A stretch of DNA of 18,792 nt from Acidobacteriota bacterium. Its GTDB lineage: Bacteria; Acidobacteriota; Terriglobia; Terriglobales; Acidobacteriaceae. The position numbers were made by a program, and so were the translations under genes. Below, one piece after another: positions 8,194-15,749 of this stretch (its first letter is position 1; every line of letters begins with the position of its first letter). The stretch spans positions 1 through 18,792 of the forward strand of contig JAKAAZ010000049.1 in assembly GCA_021802085.1 (NCBI GenBank), read 5' to 3'. The notes below the pieces were generated by a model that did no database searches, had not been told where the DNA came from, and worked only from the letters and a program-made list of their open reading frames with translations.

Positions 8194-8198
8194 GTCAA
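8171..8198 (-). promoter_or_regulatory. Sigma70-like promoter of the vWA/tubulin-like operon
   Basis: Read on the minus strand: a perfect -35 TTGACA (8198-8193), a 16-nt spacer, and -10 TATACT (8176-8171, 5 of 6 bases). Expected transcript start near 8164, leaving a leader of about 49 nt before the vWA start at 8115. It overlaps a divergent promoter on the plus strand. Confidence 0.65.
8186..8196. promoter_or_regulatory. Palindrome GACAT-A-ATGTC, candidate operator
   Basis: A perfect 5+1+5 inverted repeat covering the plus-strand -10 and most of the minus-strand -35. A repressor bound here would block both promoters. No regulator gene is adjacent, and an 11-bp palindrome could arise by chance. 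Confidence 0.35.
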
Positions 8199-8222
8199 CT
8201 AGACAAAGGGAGATTTGACCGC

Positions 8223-9110
8223 ATGAGCCAGAGTGTCGAAAGCATCTCAGCCGCAGCCGCCGGTTCCATCCAACTGGGAGATCGTACCGTCCACCGCCTT
8301 GGCTATGGGGCCATGCGATTGACCGGCAAAGGGATATGGGGTCCGCCGGAGAATCCCGCCGCCGCCCTGGCAACCCTGCGCCGCGCCGTGGAACTGGGCG
8401 TCAACTTCATCGACACCGCCGATTCCTACGGCCCTCATGTCTCCGAGGAGCTGATTGCCGAAGCCCTGTTCCCCTATCCCCGCGACCTGGTGATTGCCAC
8501 CAAGGGCGGCTGGGAGCGGCTCGGTCCCGGTCGGTGGGTCCACAATGCCAGTCCGAAGCATCTGCAGGCCGCCGTGGAAGGCAGCCTGAAACGGTTGCGC
8601 CTGGATCACATCGAAATCTATTACCTGCACATTCCCGATGCGGCCGTTTCGTTCGACGCATCCATCGGCACGCTGGCCCGGCGGCGCGAGGAAGGAAAGA
8701 TCCGCCACATCGCGCTCTCCAACGTGACCATGGAGCATGTCGAGCGGGCGCGGAAAATGGTGCCCATCGTCTCCGTCCAGAACCGCTACAGCTTCGCCGA
8801 CCGCGAGTGGGATTACCTGCTGAACCACTGTGAGAAAAATGGGATTGCCTTCATGCCATGGGCTCCACTGGGACAGAATCGCCAGGCCAATGAAGCGCTG
8901 GAGGACGTGGCCAGAAAACTCGACGCCACTCCCTTGCAGGTGGCTCTGGCGTGGCTGCTGCGGCGCTCTCCGGTGGTGCTGCCGATTCCCGGCACTTCCT
9001 CCGTTGCCCACGTCGAAGAAAACATCGCCGCCGCCGGACTCAAGCTGCCCGATGAAGACTTCCAACGCCTCTCCGAAGTCAGCCCGCCGCCCGCCGTGTT
9101 CCGCGACTGA
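8223..9110 (+). CDS. Aldo/keto reductase
   Basis: A 295-aa cytoplasmic NAD(P)H-dependent oxidoreductase of the AKR superfamily, acting on aldehydes or ketones; the substrate cannot be told from sequence. The catalytic tetrad is complete: D64 (FIDTADSYG), Y69, K94 (IATKGGW) and H136 (YYLHIPD). The signature GYGAMRLTG (28-36) lies at the start of the barrel. The cofactor end is also recognisable: MPWAPLG in the middle and LPIPGTSS near the C-terminus, where the nucleotide phosphate is gripped. Length is normal for the family. The ATG is preceded by AGGGAG with about 10 nt spacing. It diverges from the vWA/tubulin-like operon, with which it shares an overlapping promoter region; whether this means a functional link is unknown. 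The 180 bases after it (9111-9290) hold no gene or terminator I can support. Confidence 0.92.
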   Translation: MSQSVESISAAAAGSIQLGDRTVHRLGYGAMRLTGKGIWGPPENPAAALATLRRAVELGVNFIDTADSYGPHVSEELIAEALFPYPRDLVIATKGGWERLGPGRWVHNASPKHLQAAVEGSLKRLRLDHIEIYYLHIPDAAVSFDASIGTLARRREEGKIRHIALSNVTMEHVERARKMVPIVSVQNRYSFADREWDYLLNHCEKNGIAFMPWAPLGQNRQANEALEDVARKLDATPLQVALAWLLRRSPVVLPIPGTSSVAHVEENIAAAGLKLPDEDFQRLSEVSPPPAVFRD

Positions 9111-9290
9111 CTCCATTTCCGGCCCTGTCATCGTCGCCGGTTGGCCCAACTCGTTCGCGATCTCTCCCGGAGGAATGATCGAAAACATCCCCGCTATGGT
9201 CGAGACCGTTCCACGCGAACCGGCCGTCGATGTTGACCGGGCTGCACCCTCGTGCGCGATCCGCGTGACCACGGGGCTGAACAGAGGGCC

Positions 9291-10027
9291 ATGAAATCCC
9301 AGGGTCCACTGACGATTGCCAAAAATTCACTGGCGAACCTGATGCGCTTCGCCATCGGCGTGCTGGCCGCGGTGGTGCTGCCGCCGTTTCTTACCCGCCG
9401 GCTTTCTCACGACATGTATGCCGCATGGGTACTCATCCTTCAGCTCAGCGCCTACGCTGCCATTTTCGAACTAGGCCTGCAGTCGGCAATCGGCAAATTC
9501 GTGGCGCAGCACCACGCCACCGACGACCATGAAGGTGCCAGCAGTGTTGTCAGCACCGCCGTCGCCCTTCTGGGAGTCAGCGCCGCGTGCGCCCTCGCTG
9601 CCGTCGCCGTGCTCGTCTGGCAAGTTCCCCATCTCTTCGGGTAGTTGACTCCGCCGCTGGTCCATCAGGCAAGACTCGGCATCCTGCTGATCGGCGGCGC
9701 GACCGCGATTGCCCTTCCCACCACCGCGCTCGCCAGCAGCTTCCAGGGAGTACAGCGCTACAACGTGCCCATGGCCATCGGCGGCGGATCGGCTTTCGAT
9801 GGTCCGCGTCCGTCGTTCGCCTGCTCGCGGTCAGTTTTGCCGCCTGCGCGGCCATCGACCTGCTGGCCCGCTTCACCCGCTGGGGAGCTATCATTGGATG
9901 TGTCGCTTCCGTCCTCTTTGCCATTCACGCGCTGGGTCGTCTTTCCCATATGAGCGATCTCGGTGGCCCCCTTGGACGCATCGGCGCCATGGCACGAAGA
10001 CTGACCGCGCGCTTCGGTGCATCCTAA
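9291..10027 (+). pseudogene. Decayed polysaccharide flippase (Wzx/oligosaccharide translocase-like)
   Basis: The ATG at 9291 opens a frame typical of a lipid-linked oligosaccharide flippase: an N-terminal ANLMRFAIGVLAAVVLPPF helix, then FELGLQSAIGKFVAQHHA and a further hydrophobic helix. It stops at TAG 9642-9644, yet the same frame continues with family-like sequence (ARLGILLIGGATAIALPTT, SFQGVQRYNVPMAIGGGS) up to about 9790. From there a different frame (+2 relative to the window) carries what looks like the C-terminal end (VSFAACAAIDLLARFTRW, a hydrophobic helix, GGPLGRIGAMARRLTARF) to the TAA at 10025-10027. Intact members have about 450-500 residues; here only about 245 codons remain, so besides a nonsense codon and a frameshift there is a central deletion. 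The family call rests on general resemblance. Two glycosyltransferases follow, as expected in a surface-glycan locus. Confidence 0.7.
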
Positions 10028-10091
10028 CTATGCATCCCGTATTCTTATCGATATTGCCATTGAGGACAGCGTTTCGGTGAGTTCAGAAAAC

Positions 10092-11081
10092 ATGCCCCTC
10101 GTCACGGCCGTGATTCCCGTCTACAACCACGAAAAATATGTCGTGGAAAGTATCCGGAGCATCCTGAATCAGACCTACCGGAACATTGAGCTGATCGTTC
10201 TCAACGATGGCTCCAAAGATCGCTCCCACGAGATGGTTCTGACTCTTGTCGAGGAGTGCAAACAGCGGTTTGTCCGCTTCGAATACATCAATCGGGAGAA
10301 TATTGGCCTATCCGCCACGCTGAATCAAGCTCTTGCGTGGGCCAGGGGGGAGTACTTTTCCGCGCTCGCGTCCGACGATGTTGCATTGCCGGAAAAGATC
10401 GAAGTGCTTGTCGACGCGCTCGAAGCAAAGGGCAACACCTACGCGGCCGCCTTCGGCAACGCCTGGTTCATCGACGACGCAGGTCAAAGAGTTCGCCTCG
10501 ACAGAGACGGCTTGGCCTCGGATAGCGCATGTGGACGCGGCTGCGACAATTTCCTGGACTTCTATACGCAAGGTCGCGGCGTGAACTATAACGGGGATGA
10601 ATTCGGAACCTATGCGAGCCTGATCTCCGGCAATTACTTGCCTGCCATGTCGAACGTAGTGAGAACTAAAGCCATTCTCGACGTAGGCGGGTGGACCCCG
10701 GGAAATATAGTGGAAGATTGGGAAATGTGGCTGAAGATATGTAAGAAATTCAAGTTTGTGTACGTTGACCGGCCCGTCGCGCTGTACAGGTGGCACGAAA
10801 CGAACACCGCAAGGACAATTCCAAGTGGATTACTATATTCGTCGTTTCTATTGGTGCATAAGGAAAAGCAATTTTGCAAGTCGCGTAATCTGAACTTGCT
10901 ATGGCGAAACGCTCACAATACCCTAGCATATGATTTGCTTGGGGATGGGCGCGTTCTGTTCAAAAATAAACTCGCGATCTTGAAAATGACGCCTAAGTTA
11001 TCGCTGCTCCGACACGTAATCAAGCAATATGCGGACGAATTGCGTCGCAAGGCTCACCGAATAAGGGTGATGAGTTCGTGA
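10092..11081 (+). CDS. Family 2 glycosyltransferase
   Basis: A 329-aa GT-A fold transferase that adds a sugar from a nucleotide-sugar donor, probably at the cytoplasmic face during O-antigen or exopolysaccharide assembly. The N-terminal VTAVIPVYNHEKYVVESI (4-21) and IVLNDGSKDRS (35-45) are classic GT2 nucleotide-binding motifs; SDD at 94-96 is the metal-binding DxD equivalent; VEDWEMW (207-213) holds the ED pair expected near the acceptor site; YRWHETNT (232-239) closes the domain. The start could also be a GTG at 10077 (adds five residues, GAGG 11 nt upstream); I prefer the ATG because it gives the usual family N-terminus. An extension to a GTG at 10017 would overlap the pseudogene and adds nothing family-like. 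The second half (about 10830-11000) is clearly more AT-rich than most of the window, suggesting acquisition. It overlaps the next gene by 4 nt. Confidence 0.88.
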   Translation: MPLVTAVIPVYNHEKYVVESIRSILNQTYRNIELIVLNDGSKDRSHEMVLTLVEECKQRFVRFEYINRENIGLSATLNQALAWARGEYFSALASDDVALPEKIEVLVDALEAKGNTYAAAFGNAWFIDDAGQRVRLDRDGLASDSACGRGCDNFLDFYTQGRGVNYNGDEFGTYASLISGNYLPAMSNVVRTKAILDVGGWTPGNIVEDWEMWLKICKKFKFVYVDRPVALYRWHETNTARTIPSGLLYSSFLLVHKEKQFCKSRNLNLLWRNAHNTLAYDLLGDGRVLFKNKLAILKMTPKLSLLRHVIKQYADELRRKAHRIRVMSS

Positions 11082-12070
11082 ATCCGAAGATGCGCATTTC
11101 CGTTGCAATGTGTACCTACAACGGAGAGAAATATCTGGACGAACAGTTGCAAAGCATCGCGCGGCAGACCCGGCTGCCACATGAGTTGGTTGTATGTGAC
11201 GACGGATCGTCCGACTCCACTCCGAAAATTATTGAAGAATTTTCGCGCTCTGCGCCGTTTCCCGTCCGGTTCATCCGCAATCCAGAAAATCTTGGTTCTA
11301 CCAAGAACTTCGAGAAAGTCATCGGCCTATGCACCGGCGATTTGATTGCCTTAAGCGATCAGGACGACATCTGGCTGCCAGAAAAATTGGCCCGCCAGGT
11401 CGAAATGATGGATAGCGACCCTGCCTTGGGCGGCGTCTTCTCCGACGCCGAGCTAATTACAGGAACACCCCAGCAAGTCAATGGGCGGCTCTGGGCATCC
11501 TTCCTGTTCACGCCAAGGAAGCAAACGAGATTTAAGAGCGGACAGGCAGCGTCCATCCTTCTCTCAGGGAACGTTGTCACCGGCGCGACCTTGATGATCC
11601 GCAGTAGTGTGCGGGGTGCCTGTTTGCCAATTCCAGCGTCGTGGGTTCACGACAGCTGGATTGCGTGGATGATTGTGCTTCATTCAAAGCTCGGGATGAT
11701 CGACAACGCGCTGATTCAGTATCGAATACACGATAGCCAGCAGGTTGGAATCGACGGTACCTCTTACGCGCGTTTGCCGTTGAGGCAAAGATTTGAGGCG
11801 GCTAGACGTGAAGAGGCGGCAAAGCATTTGGCCGTTGCAGCGGAGTTTGACGAGCTAAAACAGCGTGCTCATGAAATTGGCAGTACGCAGAGTCTGAGCG
11901 CGATATCGGCCATTGAGGGAAAGATTAGGTTTTTGCAAGAGCGCGGAACTTCCTATAAGAATCGTGGATACCATTTATTCCATGTTCTATGTAACGCTCA
12001 TAATTACCGGACATACGAACGAAGCCTGAAGGATTTATTAAGGGACGTCGCAATCTTAGTTCTTACCTAG
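11078..12070 (+). CDS. Family 2 glycosyltransferase (rhamnosyltransferase-like)
   Basis: A 330-aa GT2 enzyme. The motifs ISVAMCTYNGEKYLDEQLQS (7-26), VVCDDGSSDST (38-48), NLGSTKNF (71-78) and SDQDDIW (93-99, the DxD-type metal site) match the branch that includes O-antigen rhamnosyltransferases, as does the late YRIHDSQQVG (215-224). The sugar itself cannot be deduced. HDSWIAW (191-197) is the likely acceptor-side motif. Translation starts at GTG 11078, whose last two bases are part of the TGA of the preceding gene (GTGA overlap), with AAGGG about 10 nt upstream, so the two transferases form a translationally coupled pair. An internal ATG four codons on is the alternative start. Codon use is less GC-rich than in the flanking housekeeping genes. 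After the stop, 12071-12238 shows no clear gene. Confidence 0.9.
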   Translation: MNPKMRISVAMCTYNGEKYLDEQLQSIARQTRLPHELVVCDDGSSDSTPKIIEEFSRSAPFPVRFIRNPENLGSTKNFEKVIGLCTGDLIALSDQDDIWLPEKLARQVEMMDSDPALGGVFSDAELITGTPQQVNGRLWASFLFTPRKQTRFKSGQAASILLSGNVVTGATLMIRSSVRGACLPIPASWVHDSWIAWMIVLHSKLGMIDNALIQYRIHDSQQVGIDGTSYARLPLRQRFEAARREEAAKHLAVAAEFDELKQRAHEIGSTQSLSAISAIEGKIRFLQERGTSYKNRGYHLFHVLCNAHNYRTYERSLKDLLRDVAILVLT

Positions 12071-12238
12071 CCTGCGTTTGGTAGCCCATCGTAGCGCAGC
12101 AAACCTGGCAGTATGCACTGTGGTGGAAGATTCTCTGGACGACGACGCTGCGGAGGCGGATTTAAGGAGTTTGCAGCAACTTTTTGCGTCCAAGCGCGTC
12201 TGCATAACCAGCTATCATCTCCAACGAGGGACAGGTGT

Positions 12239-13504
12239 GTGACCATCCAAAGTTCCAATTTTCATAAACTCCTGCGGCACAGGACGGCGCGCCTGAGCCG
12301 CCAACTCATGATCTGCGCACTGCTTTCCGGAGCGGGCTGGCTGAGCCTGCCTGTGCTGGCGCAAACCACGGCTCCGCCGTCGGCAACCGCGACCGAAACA
12401 ACGCCGCCGCAAACCGGACAGCGGCCCGACAGCGCCATCGCCGAGGACATCAACAACAAATTGATGGCTTCCAACACCCTGCGCCCGCTGGATTTAGGCA
12501 TCTGGGTGCATGACGGCATCGCGACCTTGACCGGCACCGTCCCCACGCCGGCATTGCGTACCCAGGCCGAGGACATTGTGAAGGCGGTCGCCGGCGTCAA
12601 GAGCGTCGACGATAAGATTACGATCGGCACGCTACCGGCCACCGCGCCGGGTTTTTCGGGTCAGAGTGGTCGCGGCCAGCATGGCGGGCAGCCGGGCAAC
12701 CAGCAGACTCCGCCGCCGCCTCCTCCGGGCTACGGCCAGAATGCGCCGTCTCCTCAATCTCCTCAATCTCCTCAATCTCCTCAATCTCCCGAGTCGCCTC
12801 AGTCGCCTCCGCCGGTGTACGATTCGCATCCCCGGTCGGTCATGGTCACCGTTGCCAGCGGAACGCCCATGTACGTAATCATGATGCAGACCATCGACAG
12901 CCATCACACGGAACTCGGCACTCCATTTAGCGGCATTCTGGTCAAGGACATCGTTCTTCAGAACGGTGCCATCGCGATTCCTCGCGGCGCCCAGGTGATG
13001 GGAACGGTGATCGACGCGCGCGGCCCAGGGCACATCAAGGGACGTCCGCAACTCGCGTTGCAGTTGAACGGCCTCAACGTAGCCAACACGCATTATCGGA
13101 TGAGCAGTTACGTCTGGGCTCGCGGCGGGCCGGGGAAGGGCGGGCAGTCGGCTGCGAACATTGGCGGCGGCGCTGCCATGGGCGCACTTGTCGGCGGAGC
13201 TTTCGGCGGCGGTCCGGCGGCGCTGCTGGGCGGACTGCTGGGCGGCCTGGGCGGCGCGGGAATCTCGTCCCTGTCCTCCGGCCCCAGAATCATCATTCCG
13301 TCTGAATCCGTGCTCACCTTTTATCTGAACGCGCCGTTGACGGTTAGCGAACCCACCACGGGCGTGATCCGCATGCTCAGCTCCCAGGTGCCCCCCTCGG
13401 CGTACGGCCCCAGGCCGCGCGGCTATTATGCGCCCGGCTACCCGCCTCCACCGGGCCCAATTGCGCCCCCGCCGTACGGGCCTCCGGGAGGCTACCCATA
13501 TTGA
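12239..13504 (+). CDS. Exported BON-domain, glycine-zipper envelope protein
   Basis: A 421-aa secreted or periplasmic protein. From the GTG at 12239 (GAGGG 9 nt upstream) it has a basic n-region, a hydrophobic core and a likely signal peptidase I site after VLA (39-41). Domains in order: a BON domain (about 65-130; GIATLTGTVPT and VKSVDDKI are typical), a Gly/Gln then Pro linker with SPQ repeats (171-192), a beta-rich domain with TPMYVIMMQTI and AIAIPRGAQVMGTVIDA (200-295), a glycine zipper (309-341), a short strand segment IIIPSESVLTF, and a Pro/Gly/Tyr-rich tail to the end. BON domains bind membranes or envelope components; the middle domain plus glycine zipper is an arrangement I have seen in acidobacterial hypothetical proteins. 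Function unknown beyond an envelope role. An open frame to 12113 exists but encodes nothing family-like and would bury the signal peptide. Confidence 0.82.
   Translation: MTIQSSNFHKLLRHRTARLSRQLMICALLSGAGWLSLPVLAQTTAPPSATATETTPPQTGQRPDSAIAEDINNKLMASNTLRPLDLGIWVHDGIATLTGTVPTPALRTQAEDIVKAVAGVKSVDDKITIGTLPATAPGFSGQSGRGQHGGQPGNQQTPPPPPPGYGQNAPSPQSPQSPQSPQSPESPQSPPPVYDSHPRSVMVTVASGTPMYVIMMQTIDSHHTELGTPFSGILVKDIVLQNGAIAIPRGAQVMGTVIDARGPGHIKGRPQLALQLNGLNVANTHYRMSSYVWARGGPGKGGQSAANIGGGAAMGALVGGAFGGGPAALLGGLLGGLGGAGISSLSSGPRIIIPSESVLTFYLNAPLTVSEPTTGVIRMLSSQVPPSAYGPRPRGYYAPGYPPPPGPIAPPPYGPPGGYPY
12749..12811 (+). repeat. In-frame 9-bp tandem repeat (Ser-Pro-Gln)
   Basis: Four perfect TCTCCTCAA units (12749-12784) are followed by three degenerate 9-bp units, TCTCCCGAG, TCGCCTCAG and TCGCCTCCG (to 12811). 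Each unit adds Ser-Pro-Gln or a variant to the proline linker of the BON protein, so length changes would keep the frame. Confidence 0.9.
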
Positions 13505-13521
13505 GTCGATGCCGAGCCCAT

Positions 13522-13555
13522 CCGCATCCGGTGGACGCGGCAATCCATTTATAAT
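13522..13555 (+). promoter_or_regulatory. Possible promoter for the foldase gene, next to a small stem-loop
   Basis: A perfect -10 hexamer TATAAT lies at 13550-13555, about 93 nt before the foldase ATG; no good -35 is found at 16-18 nt. Just upstream, CCGC-A-TCC / GGA-C-GCGG (13522-13540) can fold into a seven-pair hairpin with one A-C mismatch, 17 nt after the BON-gene stop; without a T-tract it is a weak terminator candidate. Confidence 0.35.
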
Positions 13556-13647
13556 GGGAGAAACTGCGTCCCATTTCTCGCGGAGAGGTGTATGCAGGAA
13601 ATTCTCTTCCGTGGTTTCGCGCCCGGAGGTAAGGTCGTTGCCCGCTC

Positions 13648-15612
13648 ATGATTCGTTTTCTTCAGCAGGATAGCCGCTTAGTCAAGGGAATCTTTATCGG
13701 CCTCATTTCCATCACCGCGATCCTCATGGTGATCACACTGGTTCCCGGCATTTTTCAGGACACTGTATCGAGCGGCGACAATTATGCCGTAGTGCGCGGC
13801 GATACCCTGTTTGGCCGTGTCCTCGGCTCTTCCACGGATGTGCATGTCACGGAAGTGCAGCAGGTGGCGCAGCGCATGCAGCAGCAGAACCACTATCCGG
13901 ACTTTGTGCTGCCGTTTTTAATGCAGCGCGCCGGCCAGGCCCTGGTACAGCGGGCCGTGTTGGTGGAGGAAGCCGGACACCTCGGGCTGACCGTGACCGA
14001 CAACGATGTTCGGAACGAATTGATGCATGGCCCGTTTGCGCCCGTGCTGTTTCCCGGCGGCACGTTTATCGGAGAAGATCGCTACGACGACTTTGTGCAG
14101 AACAACTTCAACATGTCCCGCGCGGATTTTGAAACTCAGTTGAAAGAGGAGATCCTCATCAACCGGCTCGAAGCGCTCATCACCGGCGGTTTAACTGTGT
14201 CGAACCAGGCTGCGACGGATGCGTATCTGAAGCAGGCGACCAAGGTGAAGTTCCAATACGCGGTGCTGTCGGCTGCGGATGTGCGCAAGCAGATCAATCC
14301 GTCCGATGCCGAGTTGAAGGCATTTTTTCAGCAGAATGCCGCTCGCTATGCTCACGCCATTCCCGAAACACGCAAAGTGCAATATGTCGCATTCGCGCTG
14401 AATCAGGTCCCCGGCGGTTCGCCCAAAGTTTCCGATGCCGATATCCAGCGGTATTACAACGAGCATCAGCAGCAGTTTTCCGTGCCGGAAGAGGTGCGGG
14501 TGCGGCACATCCTGATCGCCGTGCCGCAGAAGGCGGATGCCAAAACAGTGGCCGCGGCCCAGGCGAAGGCTGAGGACATTTTGAAGCAGTTGAAAAACGG
14601 CGCCAATTTCGCCGACCTCGCCAAGAAATATTCCGACGATCCCGGCAGCAAGACGCAGGGCGGGGAATTGGGTTTCATCCAGCACGGAGCCACCGTGCCG
14701 GCGTTCGATCAGACAGCTTTTTCCTTGCAGCCAGGACAGCTTTCCGGTGTGATCCGCACGCAGTTCGGCTTTCACATTCTTCAGGTGGAACAGAAGCAGC
14801 CGGCGCACGTGAAGACCGTCGATGAAGTGCATGACCTGATCATGGCGAATTTGATGCAGCAGGCGCAGGCCCAGGCGGCGCAGGCGTACGCAGCCAGGTT
14901 GCAGGCGCAAGCGCAGCAGGTGGGACTGCAAAAGATGGCGGACCAGAACCATCTGCAAGTGGTCACCGCGGACGGGCTGCAGCAGGGCGGCGTTGTTGCG
15001 GGCCTGGCGGACGGAACGCAACTGCTGAAGCAGGCTTTCACCATGAAGCCGGACTCGGCCCCCGCAACCGCATCCACCGGCGAAGGCTATGCGGTGTTCA
15101 AGGTGCTGAACGTAGTTCCCGCGCACGCGCCGACGTTTGACGCCTACAAGGCGCACGTGCTGGAGGATTTCCGCGACCAGCAGATTGCCGGCCTCATGCG
15201 CAGCCGCACTCAGCAACTCGCAATCAAAGCCAAGGAAGAAGGTCTGGACAAGGCCGCCAAAGAAGTGGGCGCAACCCTGATGACCAGCGACCTGGTGGAC
15301 AGCACCGGGCAGGTTCCCCAGCTTGGCGATATGAGCAGCCAGGGCGCGGTCGCATTTACCTTGCAGCCGGGCCAGATCAGCGGGCCCATCGTTACGGAGC
15401 GCACCGGCGTAGTGCTGAAGGTTCTCGATAAACAGGTCCCCACCGAGGAGCAGGTGAAACAGAATCTGGATGCGACGCGCGACAAACTGGTGCAACAACG
15501 CCGCGACACCGCATTCGCTGTTTTCGCCACCTCGCTGGAGCAGCATTATGTCCAGCGCGGCCTCATCCGCTACAACAAGAAGGCGCTTTCGAATATGCAG
15601 TCCGGCGTGTAG
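13648..15612 (+). CDS. Membrane-anchored parvulin-type peptidyl-prolyl isomerase (PpiD/SurA-like)
   Basis: A 654-aa periplasmic foldase anchored to the inner membrane, which catalyses cis-trans isomerisation at prolines and helps outer-membrane or secreted proteins fold. Residues 13-33 form one N-terminal membrane helix. A SurA/PpiD-like chaperone region follows (about 60-240). The PPIC rotamase domain is at about 283-383, with VRVRHILIAV, FADLAKKYSDDPGS, GGELGFI and FGFHILQV all present. Near the C-terminus FTLQPGQISGPIVTERTG (about 554-571) echoes the FSLQPGQLSGVIRTQFG segment of the first domain (358-374), which looks like the degenerate second parvulin-like half found in PpiD. The start MIRFLQQDSR is the usual acidobacterial N-terminus; ribosome-binding-like GGAGGT (13625) and AAGG (13631) are rather distant. 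The long opposite-strand open frame under this gene is a GC-content shadow. Confidence 0.9.
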   Translation: MIRFLQQDSRLVKGIFIGLISITAILMVITLVPGIFQDTVSSGDNYAVVRGDTLFGRVLGSSTDVHVTEVQQVAQRMQQQNHYPDFVLPFLMQRAGQALVQRAVLVEEAGHLGLTVTDNDVRNELMHGPFAPVLFPGGTFIGEDRYDDFVQNNFNMSRADFETQLKEEILINRLEALITGGLTVSNQAATDAYLKQATKVKFQYAVLSAADVRKQINPSDAELKAFFQQNAARYAHAIPETRKVQYVAFALNQVPGGSPKVSDADIQRYYNEHQQQFSVPEEVRVRHILIAVPQKADAKTVAAAQAKAEDILKQLKNGANFADLAKKYSDDPGSKTQGGELGFIQHGATVPAFDQTAFSLQPGQLSGVIRTQFGFHILQVEQKQPAHVKTVDEVHDLIMANLMQQAQAQAAQAYAARLQAQAQQVGLQKMADQNHLQVVTADGLQQGGVVAGLADGTQLLKQAFTMKPDSAPATASTGEGYAVFKVLNVVPAHAPTFDAYKAHVLEDFRDQQIAGLMRSRTQQLAIKAKEEGLDKAAKEVGATLMTSDLVDSTGQVPQLGDMSSQGAVAFTLQPGQISGPIVTERTGVVLKVLDKQVPTEEQVKQNLDATRDKLVQQRRDTAFAVFATSLEQHYVQRGLIRYNKKALSNMQSGV

Positions 15613-15636
15613 CAATTCCCGATCGCGGAGTAGATA

Positions 15637-15731
15637 GAAATCTAAGGATTTCGAGCGTTCCATCCAGTAGGCTGCGTCTAACAAGGTAGGCAAGCTCTCG
15701 CTCGCTCGCGGCGGATTTTGTCCTTGCCACC
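15637..15731 (+). terminator. Two small stem-loops between foldase gene and malQ
   Basis: GAAATC-TAAG-GATTTC (15637-15652) is a perfect 6-bp hairpin 25 nt after the foldase stop. GGTAGGCAAG (15685-15694) can pair with CTTGCCACC (15723-15731) with one bulged A. Neither has a T-tract. They could mark a transcript end or a malQ leader structure; I cannot decide. Confidence 0.25.
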
Positions 15732-15749
15732 TGCACGTACGGAGAATTC

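Noticed and set aside
8116..8373. N-terminal extension of the vWA gene to 8373 or to the ATG at 8190
   Set aside because: The extension would overlap the aldo/keto reductase, crosses the operon's own promoter and removes the signal peptide from the N-terminus.
8247..9272. 341-codon open frame on the minus strand
   Set aside because: Antisense to the aldo/keto reductase, whose catalytic tetrad is intact; the antisense translation shows no family motif.
9111..9290. Plus-strand open frame continuing past the aldo/keto reductase into 9294
   Set aside because: It overlaps the reductase in another frame and shows no recognisable domain or ribosome binding site; treated as intergenic.
12632..13543. 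303-codon minus-strand open frame, Arg-rich
   Set aside because: Mirror of the Gly/Pro-rich BON gene; the runs of Arg-Leu come from the 9-bp repeat read backwards.
14191..15693. 500-codon open frame on the minus strand
   Set aside because: Lies antisense to the foldase gene, with low-complexity Leu/Arg/His-rich translation and no recognisable domain; a codon-bias shadow.
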